Source: Oscillibacter sp. (GTDB lineage: Bacteria; Bacillota; Clostridia; Oscillospirales; Oscillospiraceae). From it: a DNA stretch of 5,426 nt. The notes under the pieces are model-generated. The model was not told the DNA's origin. It made no database searches and saw only the letters and a list, made by a program, of their open reading frames with translations. The DNA lies in the NCBI GenBank assembly GCA_022796315.1, contig JAAWIL010000141.1:1-5426 (forward strand), written 5' to 3'. Shown piece by piece: positions 5,333 through 5,426 of this stretch (position 1 is its first letter; each line of letters opens with the position of its first letter). The position numbers and the translations under genes were made by a program.

Positions 5333-5426
5333 GAGCCTGTTTAATATCTCGACGTGTATGGATTGGCGAGTGGATTTTTTGCCCTGCAAGGCAAAAATCC
5401 GCAGGCATCCTGACGGATGGCAAGGA
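5330..5426. mobile_element. Second copy of the MITE-like repeat, left part, cut by window end
   Basis: GAGCCTGTTTAAT begins at 5333 directly after TAA (5330-5332), as in the copy at 348-514 (TAA then GAACCTG). A GGATTTTT block and a CCTGACGGAT block followed by GCAAGGA occur in the same order. The 20 bases at 426-445 and 5407-5426 differ at one position, and they start 75 and 74 bases after their element's first base. This copy carries an extra hairpin, GGATTTTTTGCC (5372-5383) with GGCAAAAATCC (5390-5400), one T bulged, which the first copy lacks. The terminal bases after CCTGT differ, so the copies seem to be from different subfamilies. The right end and second TAA are outside the window. 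Confidence 0.72.

Noticed and set aside
2934..5423. An 829-codon open frame on the minus strand
   Set aside because: It lies opposite the permease, amidase and small gene, is rich in Arg, Pro, His and Gly as expected from reading GC-rich codons backward, has no recognisable domain and no ribosome binding site.
1..5426. CRISPR array, tRNA/rRNA genes, toxin-antitoxin or phage-defence system
   Set aside because: No regularly spaced repeats, cloverleaf, or matching protein families were found. The ABC operon looks like an envelope system, and I see no sequence basis to call it defence.

Overview
The window reads as chromosomal DNA of a GC-rich Firmicute, most likely a gut Clostridia of the Oscillospiraceae type (Flavonifractor, Oscillibacter or Lawsonibacter relatives). 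The grounds are purine-rich AAGGAG-type ribosome binding sites, strongly G/C-biased third codon positions, the rpsO-pnp pair, a YtrA-type GntR/ABC operon, and a short dispersed repeat. The placement is inference; no marker here fixes a genus.

Layout. Positions 1-1015 hold the minus-strand housekeeping block. An extended -10 promoter (987-1015) drives a structured leader and rpsO (ribosomal protein S15, 598-864), which ends in a strong intrinsic terminator (556-589). The junction to pnp (start codon at 249, cut by the window edge) is filled with non-coding DNA: a 161-bp MITE-like element with 13-bp perfect ends and a TAA target duplication (348-514), and next to it a 52-nt imperfect hairpin (299-350).

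Positions 1061-5039 hold a divergent plus-strand operon of four tightly packed genes. A promoter with TTGACA -35 and extended -10 is overlapped by two nested palindromes, which suggests autorepression by the first gene, a 119-aa GntR regulator of YtrA type. It is followed by an ABC ATPase (4-bp overlap), a 662-aa membrane permease with nine predicted helices and a 277-aa non-membrane tail (26-bp overlap), and a membrane-anchored zinc N-acetylmuramoyl-L-alanine amidase (3-bp gap). The arrangement suggests an autoregulated, envelope-directed ABC system with a peptidoglycan hydrolase as its last gene; the trigger and the substrate cannot be read from the sequence.

Positions 5040-5161 are an AT-rich spacer with a GC-rich leader hairpin, leading to a 56-aa orphan gene (5162-5332). 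From 5333 to the window end lies the left part of a second copy of the repeat found between rpsO and pnp, and it starts on the base after the stop codon of the small gene. No defence system, CRISPR array, RNA gene or full transposase gene was seen. The most unusual material is the repeat pair, the nested operator, and the amidase attached to a YtrA-type ABC operon.
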